Source of the DNA: Thiomargarita sp. | GTDB taxonomy: Bacteria > Pseudomonadota > Gammaproteobacteria > Beggiatoales > Beggiatoaceae | DNA: 64,000 nt | Direction: 5' to 3' | NCBI GenBank assembly: GCA_020721005.1 | Contig: DYNP01000002.1 | Coordinates: 1-64,000 of the forward strand | Shown here: positions 17,569 to 26,661 of the stretch, one piece after another | Numbering within the stretch: position 1 is the first letter of the stretch | How the letters are laid out: each line of letters opens with the position of its first letter | Translations under genes and position numbers: made by a program | The notes under the pieces: model-generated | Told to the model about the DNA's origin: nothing | The model's database searches: none | What the model saw: only the letters and a program-made list of their open reading frames with translations

Positions 17569-18959
17569 GTACACTTTGGCTTGAACACTACACCCGTTCC
17601 AGACATCAATTATCCATGATTTTTGGGATCGACGATCTCCGTTTTTCCACATCCTATTGGTACAACGATGTTGACCTGCTTGAATTGGAACATCGACTTG
17701 GCATCGATTACATGGAAAAAATTTACTTTCACATCATCGCTTTTGAAGCGAATAAATTGACCAGTTTACAACCGGATACTTTTGATTTAGGTCCCTTCAA
17801 ACGATTTCACACCCCTGAATTTCAAACACTGTGGTTAACCATTCAAAACAATGTCTGGGCACAATGGCGATATGAAAACCAACTTCCCGAATATGCGGGT
17901 CCCCATTTCTCAAGTCAACCTGTCCAAACCGTTCCCCTGCCTCAACACATTGCCGAAAACAACGACTCAATTCTCCTATTTTGTGGAGGCGGAAAAGACA
18001 GTTTAGTCTCCCTAAAATTGTTAGAAAGAAGCAATCTTTCCTATGCCAGCTGCGCCTATTCCAGCTCAATCTATGGTCGTGCCGCCCCCCAACACCAACT
18101 GATAGATGCACTGTTGGACACTGCCAAACCCCAAACACGACATAAGATTTGGATTTACGAAGACTTTTTAGACAGTCCAGTGACCCAATTGGCAGCAGAA
18201 TATGGTGTCACCTCATTGACCGCAGCAGAAACTCCCAGCTCCCTCTTTGCTTCTTTACCTCTTGTTTTGCAGCATCAATATCGCTACATCAGTTTGGGGC
18301 ATGAACGGAGTGCGGATCTGCCTAATTTGGTTTGGGAATTAACGGGTGAACCGGTTAACCATCAATGGGGCAAATCTTCTGAAGCTGAACAATTGCTAAA
18401 CAATTACCTGCAACATCAATTTATTGCCAACAGTCAGTATTTTAGTTTACTCAAACCAATTTACGATGTTGTCATTTTTAACTTACTTCGGTTAGACTTG
18501 GACAATGTACCCTTCACCCATTCCTGTAACGTGGCCAAACCCTGGTGTAAAAAATGTGCCAAATGTGCCTATGTTTGGCTCAATTACATGGCTTACCTGC
18601 CCATTGATTTAGTCAACTCCCTGTTTCAAACCAACCTATTTGACATCCCAGAAAATCAACTCTGGTTTAGACAAATGTTGGGACTTGAAAAACACACCCC
18701 TTTTGAATGTATTGGGCAAATCCACGAATCCCGACTCGCTTTTGAAATCTGTCGTCGTAAAGGGCTCACTGGTCAAGCCATGCAACTATTTATCAACGAA
18801 GTCAAAGATTTTAATCCCCATGCCGCTGTAAATGACACTGTCACTGTCGATCACAACTACCCATTGCTCCCGCCCACCCTGGCGAACAAAATCTACCCTC
18901 AACTGACTCAAGCCGCCAAAGCCAGTCAGGAATATCTAAACCATTTACTGTCACAATAA
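17565..18959 (+). CDS. PP-loop ATP pyrophosphatase-type protein resembling MurL epimerase
   Basis: Protein of 464 residues. Residues about 139-150 hold the PP-loop LLFCGGGKDSLVSLKLL of adenylating N-type ATP pyrophosphatases. Residues about 321-334 carry four cysteines in CNVAKPWCKKCAKC. Downstream, LFDIPENQLWFRQMLGL and HTPFECIGQIHESRLAFE resemble my memory of MurL, the ATP-dependent epimerase that converts the L-Glu of UDP-MurNAc-L-Ala-L-Glu to D-Glu. MurL genes normally sit beside murD2, which is absent. The operon with an unusual ATPase and a radical SAM enzyme may mean that this paralogue adenylates a different carboxylate. I am sure of the PP-loop and only moderately sure of the MurL relation. 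Confidence 0.6.
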   Translation: MSTLWLEHYTRSRHQLSMIFGIDDLRFSTSYWYNDVDLLELEHRLGIDYMEKIYFHIIAFEANKLTSLQPDTFDLGPFKRFHTPEFQTLWLTIQNNVWAQWRYENQLPEYAGPHFSSQPVQTVPLPQHIAENNDSILLFCGGGKDSLVSLKLLERSNLSYASCAYSSSIYGRAAPQHQLIDALLDTAKPQTRHKIWIYEDFLDSPVTQLAAEYGVTSLTAAETPSSLFASLPLVLQHQYRYISLGHERSADLPNLVWELTGEPVNHQWGKSSEAEQLLNNYLQHQFIANSQYFSLLKPIYDVVIFNLLRLDLDNVPFTHSCNVAKPWCKKCAKCAYVWLNYMAYLPIDLVNSLFQTNLFDIPENQLWFRQMLGLEKHTPFECIGQIHESRLAFEICRRKGLTGQAMQLFINEVKDFNPHAAVNDTVTVDHNYPLLPPTLANKIYPQLTQAAKASQEYLNHLLSQ

Positions 18960-18975
18960 AGAACGAAGAATCCAT

Positions 18976-20481
18976 ATGTCACGCTTAAACACTCCAACAA
19001 TAGGTTTGGTTGAACTCCCTGAATTAGGTATTTTCGATCCAGAAGGCAAAAACAGAGCTTCAGTCCGTAAAGGATCGGCTTTAATCAGCAAACAAGTGCT
19101 ACTGGCTGATCTACAAGCCAAAGGCTTCGATGCCCAATTAATCAATCTAAAACAAGGGCATGAAGCAATCGAATATGGAAAAGTGAATTGGGGAAACACG
19201 GAGCTGACTAAAGTTTACCTAGGCAGCAACATAACTGAACTTGATCCACAAGCCCATGATGTTTGGGGAATTACCAATAATTTTTCCCAACATCGAGAAC
19301 TTGCCGGCATGACCATCAAGCATCTCGCAAGTCAAGGCAAACCAGTTGTTGTTGGCGGCTCTGATGCCTTTGCAGAACCCCATTTTTACCTTAAAGCAGG
19401 GGCAACCGCTGTGGTCTTAGATCAATCGGGGGCTGTGAATGCGCCCATCATAGACCATGTATTGGGAAGGACGCCAAGAGACATGCTCTCGGAGGTTGTG
19501 TTGGCTGATGGCAAGCCCGTGCCCAGACGCTTGCCTGCATTAAGCCCAGAAGATTGGTCCCTGCCAGACATGTCTGTGGTAACCCAATGTTTGGGCACAG
19601 AATATTGGAACCTAGACTATCCACAACATTTATTACCCATCGGTTCAGTATTTACAGACATTGGTTGTGATCGGCAATGCGACTTTTGTCAAACCCCCCA
19701 ATATCGCTTAGGATATCGTGCCATGTCACCTGAAAGAGCCTTACAATGGTTTGCCGCGCAAAAAGCGGCCGGTGCCGGCTCAGTCATCGGCTCCTCCGAC
19801 CAATTTTTAGCGCGCATTCTCAAAAAAGGGGGACGAGATGATATCCTTCGTATCATGGAAGGAATAAGAGAATTAGGCATCGCAATTCTTTGGCCCAATG
19901 GCTTAGAACTCAAAAAAGTAACATTGGGACGTGGCATCAACCGCGGCACCCCTGATCTAACTCCAGATGAAGAATTAATTGCAGCCCTTTGGGGTTGGGA
20001 CGGTAAAGTGGGATGTTATCACGCTTACATTCCAGCAGAAAGACCCGTTTTTGGACGAGAAAACTACCAAAAATTACTGCCCTGGCAAGATCATTGTAAA
20101 ATTGTTAAAACCATTGTCAGCACCGGCTTACCTCATCTAACATACGGTGTTATCATTGGATTTGCAGATGACAGTGAAGAAACATTATTGCGCCTTGAAG
20201 AAGCCATTTTAGAACTGCATCATGAACTCTTGACTATTAACCCTACATTACAATTCCAAGTGTCCCCATTTTCAATCTTTCCAATACCGGGCACTCCACA
20301 ATCAATTCAATTGCGCCAATCAGGACTGCTTGAATATCAAGAAGAATTAAGCATTTTTGGTGGACTCTGGACTCCCTCAATTAACACACGCTATCTTAGC
20401 TACAAAGACATTGCGCGTTGGCAAAATCGACTCAAACAAATTGGATGCCTTGCAGGCAAAACCGACTTTATTTTATTCTGA
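18976..20481 (+). CDS. Radical SAM protein with N-terminal B12-binding-like domain
   Basis: Protein of 501 residues. The radical SAM cluster motif is C231-x3-C235-x2-C238 (IGCDRQCDFCQTPQY). Residues 1-200 form an alpha/beta region in the place of the cobalamin-binding domain of class B radical SAM enzymes (LVVGGSDAF-type loop: GKPVVVGGSDAFAEP), but no DxHxxG cobalamin ligand motif is visible, so B12 binding is uncertain. C-terminal part: VIIGFADDSEETL, typical of the barrel end in this class. It starts 16 bases after the PP-loop gene and is the last gene of the operon. The reaction is unknown. Confidence 0.78.
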   Translation: MSRLNTPTIGLVELPELGIFDPEGKNRASVRKGSALISKQVLLADLQAKGFDAQLINLKQGHEAIEYGKVNWGNTELTKVYLGSNITELDPQAHDVWGITNNFSQHRELAGMTIKHLASQGKPVVVGGSDAFAEPHFYLKAGATAVVLDQSGAVNAPIIDHVLGRTPRDMLSEVVLADGKPVPRRLPALSPEDWSLPDMSVVTQCLGTEYWNLDYPQHLLPIGSVFTDIGCDRQCDFCQTPQYRLGYRAMSPERALQWFAAQKAAGAGSVIGSSDQFLARILKKGGRDDILRIMEGIRELGIAILWPNGLELKKVTLGRGINRGTPDLTPDEELIAALWGWDGKVGCYHAYIPAERPVFGRENYQKLLPWQDHCKIVKTIVSTGLPHLTYGVIIGFADDSEETLLRLEEAILELHHELLTINPTLQFQVSPFSIFPIPGTPQSIQLRQSGLLEYQEELSIFGGLWTPSINTRYLSYKDIARWQNRLKQIGCLAGKTDFILF

Positions 20482-20539
20482 TTTTCCAGTCGATTAATCT
20501 ATAGGAAATTGAATTTCAAGTTGGACAATAGTTTCATTA

Positions 20540-20661
20540 GACTTCTTGCAAAAGAAAATGATGCGATAAAAATGAGATACGAAAAAATAAAATTGCTAAA
20601 AGTCTAATGGTAAGGTGGGCAACTCTCGTCTTTTCATTAGCGCATACCTTTGTAAGAGGTC
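20540..20661. mobile_element. Minimal MITE without internal repeat array
   Basis: The element is 122 bp, starting GACTTCTTGCAAAAGAAAATG and ending CTTTGTAAGAGGTC. Its left half matches the reversed right end of the copy at 9776-10024 (shared GATGAGATACGAAAAAATAAA-like stretch). Its right half matches the reversed left end (GGGCAACTCTC...). The orientation is therefore opposite, and the 26/36-bp units are absent. It fills the gap between the converging radical SAM and egtD genes and ends two bases from the egtD stop codon. A clean target duplication is not seen (CATTA left, TACTA right). Confidence 0.75.
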
Positions 20662-20663
20662 TA

Positions 20664-21620
20664 CTATTCCACTCTTAAACAATGCACGCTGAACAAAGCA
20701 TCGGAATCACTCCATACTTGTATTGGCTGAAAACCGACTTCACTGGCCAAATTCTGAAATTGGGTAACTGTGTATTTATACGAGTTTTCTGTATGAATAC
20801 TTTCACCTTCCTCAAATTGAAAACGTTGCCCATCCACTTGAACTTCATGGGAAACCTGACTCACTAAGTGCATTTCTATCCGTCCTTGCTGTTCATTATA
20901 AAAAGCATGGTGGTTAAAACGTGACAAATCAAAATCAGCATTTAACTCTTGATTGATGCGCGTCAGCAAATTGAAATTGAAAGCGGCGGTAACCCCGGCA
21001 GCATCATTGTAAGCGGCATTTAAACGTTCCTGATCTTTTTTAAGATCAACACCTATTAATAAGGTACTGCCTGAACCTAAAAAATCAGCAACCCGTTGCA
21101 ATAAATTTTGCGCTTGCGGGGGATCGAAATTGCCAATACTTGAGCCAGGAAAAAAAACCGCTTTGGGTTTGTCATTCGGATCATAAGGCAAATGAAAATG
21201 GTCTGAATAATCTGCACAAGTGGCATGAATGTCTAAATTTGGATAATCGTTAGCAAGAATGTGCGCTGATTTTAATAAATGTGCTTTACAAATATCGATG
21301 GGCATGTAAGCCGCGGGTTGCAACGCGTTGAGTAACAGGCGGATCTTCAAACTACTGCCACTGCCCAACTCGATTAACAAACAATCCTTGCCCAGCAACG
21401 AAATCATCTCTTTACCATGCTCTTCTAAAATGCTTATTTCGGTCCGAGTTGGATAATATTCTGGCAACTCTGTGATTTGGTCAAACAATTGGGAACCATA
21501 CTCATCATAAAAAAATTTGGGTGAAATGGTTTTTGGTTGACTGGCTAAACCTATCAACACCTCAGTTTTTAGATCAGCCACCGGTGGATGCAAATCGTGA
21601 AAATGCACCGTCCCTTTCAT
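20664..21620 (-). CDS. egtD: L-histidine N-alpha-methyltransferase EgtD
   Basis: SAM-dependent enzyme that trimethylates the alpha-amino group of histidine to hercynine, the first step of ergothioneine synthesis. From ATG 21620 the protein has 318 residues, the usual size. Seen: the substrate region SPKFFYDEYGSQLFDQITELPEYYPTR (shown here in part: FFYDEYGSQLFDQIT), the SAM-binding LIELGSGSSLKIRLLL, and the FFPGSSIGNF loop. The start is fixed by a one-base overlap with the egtB stop (TGATG), so the two are translationally coupled. Its stop lies two bases from a MITE end. Confidence 0.93.
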   Translation of the reverse strand: MKGTVHFHDLHPPVADLKTEVLIGLASQPKTISPKFFYDEYGSQLFDQITELPEYYPTRTEISILEEHGKEMISLLGKDCLLIELGSGSSLKIRLLLNALQPAAYMPIDICKAHLLKSAHILANDYPNLDIHATCADYSDHFHLPYDPNDKPKAVFFPGSSIGNFDPPQAQNLLQRVADFLGSGSTLLIGVDLKKDQERLNAAYNDAAGVTAAFNFNLLTRINQELNADFDLSRFNHHAFYNEQQGRIEMHLVSQVSHEVQVDGQRFQFEEGESIHTENSYKYTVTQFQNLASEVGFQPIQVWSDSDALFSVHCLRVE

Positions 21621-22894
21621 CACAAATCCTCCGCCAAACGAAAACCTTTGAACTGCCAACGTTCATGTGGGTAGAAAAAATTGCGGTACGTGACGCGAAT
21701 ATGATCGTTCGGTGTGACGCAAGAACCACCGCGCAAAACCATCTGATTACACATGAATTTACCATTATACTCGCCTAACGCTCCAGATTGGCAACGGTAA
21801 CCAGGATAAGGACTATAAGGCGACTGCGTCCATTCCCACACATCCCCAAACATCTGTAATAAACCCGTATCCTGCTCAGCCACAACCGGCTGTAAAAATC
21901 CACTATCACGCAAATTCCCTTGAATCGGCAACTCACGCGCTACAAATTCCCATTCCGCTTCAGTGGGCAACCGTTTTTCCTGCCAAGTCGCAAACGCATC
22001 CGCTTCATAATAACTGACATGACACACAGGTTCATCCATCACCAGTAAACGCATTCCAGCCAACGTCATTTGCCACCATTGCCCATCCAGCTTTTCCCAG
22101 TACAATGGCGTTTTCCAACCCATCTTCTTCACAGCACTCCAACCGTCAGATAACCACAATTCAGCACGTTGATAACCCTCAGCTTCGACAAAGGCCAAAA
22201 ACTCACCATTCGTGATTAACCGTGAGGCCAACTTAAAAGGGGGAATGTACAGTTGATGACGAGGAGACTCATTGTCATAGGCAAATCCGTCGCCTTGAAA
22301 ACCGATGGATTCTAGGCCCCCCGTATATTCAAACCACCTCAACAAAGGTGCGTTTTTACAGGATGATATCGGCAAATCTTCACGATAAGCCGGGCGTAAG
22401 GGATTAAACGCTAAATTATATTTTATATCCGTCAATAACAATTCTTGATGTTGCTGCTCATGGTTCAATCCAATCAACAAACGCGCCTCAATATCAAACC
22501 AGTCTTCTTCTTCAGCGGTTTCAAGCAACATTGCCATTTGCTCATCCACGTAGGCACGATAACGGTAAGTTTCCTCTACAGTCGGACGAGATAATAAACC
22601 GCGTTGCGGACGTGGCCAAAACTGTCCCACCTGTTCATAGTAGGAGTTAAACAAATAACGAAAACGGGGATGAAAATCACGATAATTCGGAGAAAAAACA
22701 GTTAAAATAAATGTCTCATAAAACCAAGTCACATGAGCCAAATGCCATTTCGCTGGACTGGCTTCTGGTGTAGTCTGAATTATATAATCCTCAATCTGAA
22801 GCGACTGACACAATCGTTCGCTATTTTGACGGACAGTGTAGAAATACTGTATGGACTCTTGGCGAGACAACGACACTGTGATTAATGAACTCAT
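21620..22894 (-). CDS. egtB: Ergothioneine sulfoxide synthase EgtB
   Basis: Non-haem iron enzyme of 424 residues joining hercynine to a cysteine-containing thiol with oxygen. A DinB-like N-terminal domain carries the iron ligands H51/H54 region (WHLAHVTWF) and the canonical HX3HXE motif H145-H149-E151 (NHEQQHQE). The C-terminal formylglycine-enzyme-like domain shows RLPTEAEWEFVAR, QMFGDVWEWTQSPY and VLRGGSC. The gene leads the egtB-egtD pair. No egtC amidohydrolase or egtE lyase is nearby, so whether cysteine or gamma-glutamylcysteine is used cannot be read from context. Confidence 0.93.
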   Translation of the reverse strand: MSSLITVSLSRQESIQYFYTVRQNSERLCQSLQIEDYIIQTTPEASPAKWHLAHVTWFYETFILTVFSPNYRDFHPRFRYLFNSYYEQVGQFWPRPQRGLLSRPTVEETYRYRAYVDEQMAMLLETAEEEDWFDIEARLLIGLNHEQQHQELLLTDIKYNLAFNPLRPAYREDLPISSCKNAPLLRWFEYTGGLESIGFQGDGFAYDNESPRHQLYIPPFKLASRLITNGEFLAFVEAEGYQRAELWLSDGWSAVKKMGWKTPLYWEKLDGQWWQMTLAGMRLLVMDEPVCHVSYYEADAFATWQEKRLPTEAEWEFVARELPIQGNLRDSGFLQPVVAEQDTGLLQMFGDVWEWTQSPYSPYPGYRCQSGALGEYNGKFMCNQMVLRGGSCVTPNDHIRVTYRNFFYPHERWQFKGFRLAEDL

Positions 22895-22984
22895 AAATAA
22901 TCCTAATTAACATGTTGAACAGGTGGGATATAAAAATTTGACACTCTGTGGAACTTGCTTCAATTCAGTACCAAACTTCCTGTA

Positions 22985-23109
22985 TAATAGACCTCTTGCA
23001 AAAATATGCGATCATAAAAAAATGAGAGTTGCCCACCGGTTAAGATACGTTGGAGTAGAAGCTTTGGAGTGGAGGCTTTAGTCGGTCAGCGGTGGGCCCT
23101 TGCAATTTA
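22985..23109. mobile_element. Truncated MITE copy (left end only)
   Basis: TAATA (22985-22989) is followed by GACCTCTTGCAAAAATATGC and the conserved left segment through GAGAGTTGCCC. One and a half GGAGTGGAGGCTTTAG units and the start of the turn (CCTTGCAATTT) follow. The sequence then diverges at about 23110 and no right end is found before lon, so the copy is broken. Confidence 0.75.
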
Positions 23110-23220
23110 TAGTATTTTAGTTGGTCTGAAAAATTGACTCAATACCAGAATAAATACCATCACATTGCATCAAGATATTCTTCAACTTTCTCTTGATCAC
23201 CGCCCAACATTTTACACACA

Positions 23221-23264
23221 TTCCCACGCAGAGCCTGGGAACGAGAGAAAACAGAGCGTGGGAA
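23221..23264. repeat. REP-like palindrome TTCCCACGC...GCGTGGGAA
   Basis: Nine-base perfect arms at 23221-23229 and 23256-23264, with an inner CAGAGCCTGGGAACGAG segment that repeats the same motif. This type of CCCACGC-AGAGCGTGGG palindrome is a common dispersed repeat in bacterial genomes. The surrounding 23110-23439 has no convincing gene; a 66-codon frame here is produced by the palindrome. Confidence 0.55.
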
Positions 23265-23439
23265 CCAGAAAATACTCGAATATCACATTCAGACAATCTG
23301 CATCTAACGATAGACAATTCATTTTCATCTTCACATCATAACAATAATTCTCCCTACACTACGTAACATCAGTTAATTACAGACTTTTGACCCACCCCAT
23401 TAACAAAAAACCTGTCCATTAAACACAGAAAATTGGCAA

Positions 23440-25923
23440 TTACCAAAGAACCTTGAGGACCTCCGGATATTCCTTGACAAAGTGGACCCTCAAGCCCTCC
23501 CGAACATACTCAGGCAACTCCTCAAAATCCCGACGATTGGCTTCGGGCAACAACAATTCATAAATTTTCACGCGTTTGGCGGCAATGACTTTTTCCCGAA
23601 TACCTCCTACTGGTAACACTTGCCCAGTCAAAGTCAGTTCTCCTGTCATGGCAATTTCCCGAATAATAGGTCGATGAGTGGCTAAGGAAAATAGCGCAGT
23701 GGCCATAGTAATGCCTGCACTGGGACCATCTTTAGGAGTAGCCCCAGCTGGCACATGAAGATGAATAAAACCGGTGGCAAAAAAGCCTTTCTCAATCCCA
23801 AAAACTTTGCGTTGGGAGACCATATAACTGTAGGCAATCTCTGCCGACTCTTTCATCACATCGCCCAATTGCCCAGTCAGTTTAAAACCTCGTGCATACT
23901 TATGAATACAAGTGGCCTCCACACTCAGAGTCTCTCCCCCCATAGCGGTCCAAGCCAATCCAGTAACGACCCCAATACCTTTGATGGCTTTCTCATTCTC
24001 AAATACTGGCTTGCCCAAATAATCGCTCAATTTTTCGGGAGTGATTCGAATCGGTATGGGAGTCCCTTCAAGATATTTGAGAGCCACTTTGCGGGCAATG
24101 GTGGCAATGCGTTTTTCCAAATTACGCACTCCAGCTTCCCGGGCATATTCCTCAATGATCTGTAACAAACTGTTATCAGGCAACTCCAGACAATCATTTT
24201 GTAAACCTGCCTTTTCAATTTGTCGTTTCAACAAATGTTTCTTGGCAATTTGCAATTTCTCACTGCTCAAATAACCTGATAATTTAATAACCTCCATGCG
24301 ATCCAACAAAGGTGCTGGAATAGTATCGAGTTGATTGGCGGTACAAATAAATAACACTTTTGAAAGATCAAAGCGCACATCCAGATAATGGTCGAGAAAA
24401 TCAACATTTTGTTCTGGATCTAACACTTCCAATAAAGCAGAAGCTGGATCTCCTCGATAAGAAGAACTGATTTTGTCAATTTCATCTAACATAATGACCG
24501 GATTCGCATATTCAATTTCTTTCATGGCTTGAATAAATTTACCAGGCATGGCACCGATGTAAGTGCGCCGATGTCCTTTAATTTCAGCCTCATCATGAAT
24601 GCCTCCCACTGAGAATCGGTAAAAATTGCGGCCCACAGCAGAAGCAATAGAACGACCGATAGAAGTTTTTCCTACCCCGGGGGGACCGACCAGCAATAAA
24701 ATCGTGCCACCGATGCTGCCCTTGAGTTTGCCAACGGCCAAGAATTCGATAATGCGTTCCTTAACATCTGCCAAACCCTCATGGTCTTGCTCCAACACTT
24801 GGCGGGCTTCAGCAATCTCTAATTTGTCTGCGGAATAACGTCCCCAAGGCATGAGGGTTAACCAATCCAGATAATTGCGGGTGACTGCATATTCGGCAGA
24901 GCCCACCTCCAAAACTGACATTTTTTGGATTTCGTCATCAATCCGTTTTTGCACAAGTTCAGGAAGAATTAAGGAAACCAGTCGTTCTCGAAACTTTTCT
25001 ATTTCCGCAGTTCGATCATCTTTTTCCAGACCCAATTCCTTTTGGATAGTTTTCAACTGTTCTCGCAAAAAGAATTCCCGCTGTTGATTTTGCATTTTTT
25101 CTTCAACCTGACGACGAATTTCCACTTGAGCCTTGGCTTGTTGTAACTCCTTGTTCAGTAAGATCAATACTTTTTCCAGACGATTAAAAATGGAAACTGT
25201 CTCTAAAACTTCCTGCAATTCCTGTTTGGTCGAGGTGGTCAAACTGGCCGCGAAATCGGCTAAAGAAGAAGGTTCTTCGGGTCCAAATCGTTCGAGGAAG
25301 ATTTTAAGTTCCTCATTATACAGGGGATTCAGCGGCAGCAATTCTTTAATGGTATTGATGATGGCCAGTACATAAGGTTTGATGTCATCCACATTTTTGT
25401 AAGATTTTTCAAGGTAATAAGTAACATTTGCCATGAGTGGAGGATGATCAGTCACCCAATTTTTGAGGCGAAATCGTTGGAGACCTTCGACCACAATTTG
25501 CAATTTATCCTCAGATTGAGCAACTCTGTGCAAACGACAGGCAGTACCCATAGTATGGAAATCAGTGGTCTGAATATCGGCAATCTGATCTTTTTTCGTC
25601 AAAACCAAGCCAATCAATTTGTGTGGAGAATCAGCCACCGCTTTGATAGTTTCCCCCCATAGATTATTTTCAATGATCAGGGGAATGATTTGATGGGGAA
25701 AGAAGGGGCGGTTGGAAAGGGGTAGAATATGTAAGAGAGTGGGTAAAGCGTCTTTGTAAGAAATAAGCTCGGTACTGCTTTGTACATTTTCCAAAGGTTG
25801 AGTGAGAGAATCTTCGGTTGATTCTTCAGAAACGGGAATATCCGAAGAAGAAGTTGAATCTGAGGGAGTATCCAGTTCAGGTGGAGAATGAAGTGTGGAG
25901 TCGTGAGAATTGTCGTCAGTCAT
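23440..25923 (-). CDS. lon: ATP-dependent protease Lon
   Basis: AAA+ serine protease of 827 residues that degrades misfolded and regulatory proteins. Seen: the LON substrate domain (about 65-260, LPLSNRPFFPHQIIPL), a coiled-coil region, Walker A GPPGVGKTSIGRSIA (about 412), Walker B VIMLDEIDKI, and the protease domain with serine about 734 in KDGPSAGITMATAL and lysine about 777 in EKVIAAKRVKI. Residues 1-50 form a Ser/Asp/Glu-rich extension not present in Escherichia coli Lon. The gene stands alone. No clear heat-shock promoter was recognised. Confidence 0.97.
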   Translation of the reverse strand: MTDDNSHDSTLHSPPELDTPSDSTSSSDIPVSEESTEDSLTQPLENVQSSTELISYKDALPTLLHILPLSNRPFFPHQIIPLIIENNLWGETIKAVADSPHKLIGLVLTKKDQIADIQTTDFHTMGTACRLHRVAQSEDKLQIVVEGLQRFRLKNWVTDHPPLMANVTYYLEKSYKNVDDIKPYVLAIINTIKELLPLNPLYNEELKIFLERFGPEEPSSLADFAASLTTSTKQELQEVLETVSIFNRLEKVLILLNKELQQAKAQVEIRRQVEEKMQNQQREFFLREQLKTIQKELGLEKDDRTAEIEKFRERLVSLILPELVQKRIDDEIQKMSVLEVGSAEYAVTRNYLDWLTLMPWGRYSADKLEIAEARQVLEQDHEGLADVKERIIEFLAVGKLKGSIGGTILLLVGPPGVGKTSIGRSIASAVGRNFYRFSVGGIHDEAEIKGHRRTYIGAMPGKFIQAMKEIEYANPVIMLDEIDKISSSYRGDPASALLEVLDPEQNVDFLDHYLDVRFDLSKVLFICTANQLDTIPAPLLDRMEVIKLSGYLSSEKLQIAKKHLLKRQIEKAGLQNDCLELPDNSLLQIIEEYAREAGVRNLEKRIATIARKVALKYLEGTPIPIRITPEKLSDYLGKPVFENEKAIKGIGVVTGLAWTAMGGETLSVEATCIHKYARGFKLTGQLGDVMKESAEIAYSYMVSQRKVFGIEKGFFATGFIHLHVPAGATPKDGPSAGITMATALFSLATHRPIIREIAMTGELTLTGQVLPVGGIREKVIAAKRVKIYELLLPEANRRDFEELPEYVREGLRVHFVKEYPEVLKVLW

Positions 25924-26402
25924 TTGATTTGTCAGTAGAATATGGATGATGGGTAGGGACTGCCCTTAACTCCCCTTAAAGGGGGAAAACATTGTTCACT
26001 TTCTTGAAAAAAGGCAGTTGAGTTTTGATCCTTTTTTCTCACCAAAACCTACCCTTGGCAGGTTTCTGTTTGATTTAGCAATCCTTTGAAAGGTTTAAAA
26101 ATATCAACAATAAAGGATCAAAGCCAAGTAAATTGGACTATTGCACGTCTTTTTGCATCATAACCCAACATTAAGATCGATATTGGGTTAAGCTATGCTA
26201 ATCCTATCTATTGACACTATTTTTCACGTTCAACTGATAAGGTATTGATTATGAGGTTATCATTTTACTAAAAAATCGCTTGGAGATCAATTGTGTTTCT
26301 GTCTCTGGCAAGTACAATTTCAAATGAGGGAACTCAAGGGGATAATATTCCTTAAAGAGGGATTCTTTTTAGGAGAACTTAAATTCTTGTTATTTAAGGG
26401 GA
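25924..26402. other. Non-coding stretch upstream of lon
   Basis: About 480 bases between the lon start and a decayed nuclease-like gene. It includes short palindromic tracts such as CCCCTTAAAGGGGG at 25970-25983 and CCTTAAAGAGGG near 26350. A 68-codon frame from 26291 has no recognisable content. The lon promoter presumably lies here, but I could not pick out convincing boxes. Confidence 0.35.
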
Positions 26403-26605
26403 ATGATCAGTGTTGCTCGTTATGGCTACCAAAAGATGCGAATATTAACAAAAGAGAAACAAGAGGAATTTACAAAAAGGTTGGAACAGGGAATTGAGCT
26501 TGGAGAACAACGTCTAAACTAAAAATCGCTCGCAAACTACAAGCTCAAAGAATGTCCACAGAATTGATTGAACAATTGACTGACATTGCGCTTCTTCATT
26601 CTTAG
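26403..26605 (+). pseudogene. Decayed C-terminus of a PD-(D/E)XK (Rpn-like) transposase-associated nuclease
   Basis: Frame 26403-26522 ends with MRILTKEKQEEFTKRLEQG and then IELGEQRLN. After a frame change at about 26522 the reading continues as KIARKLQAQRMSTELIEQLT and ends at 26605. This charged 'G..GEQ..K.IARKL...G...E.I...T' tail is typical of Rpn/PD-(D/E)XK family proteins. No N-terminal nuclease domain is found upstream, so this is a fragment. It lies in the 740-base gap between lon and gspJ. Confidence 0.5.
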
Positions 26606-26661
26606 ATGCCGTATAAATCCAATATTTGGCTCTTTGGAGTAATATCTTATGACGATACTGT

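Noticed and set aside
23117-23317. 66-codon frame on the minus strand
   Set aside because: It is generated by a REP-like palindrome and has no start signal.
26291-26497. 68-codon frame on the plus strand upstream of gspJ
   Set aside because: Composition is not protein-like, there is no ribosome binding site, and it overlaps the better-supported Rpn-like fragment in another frame.
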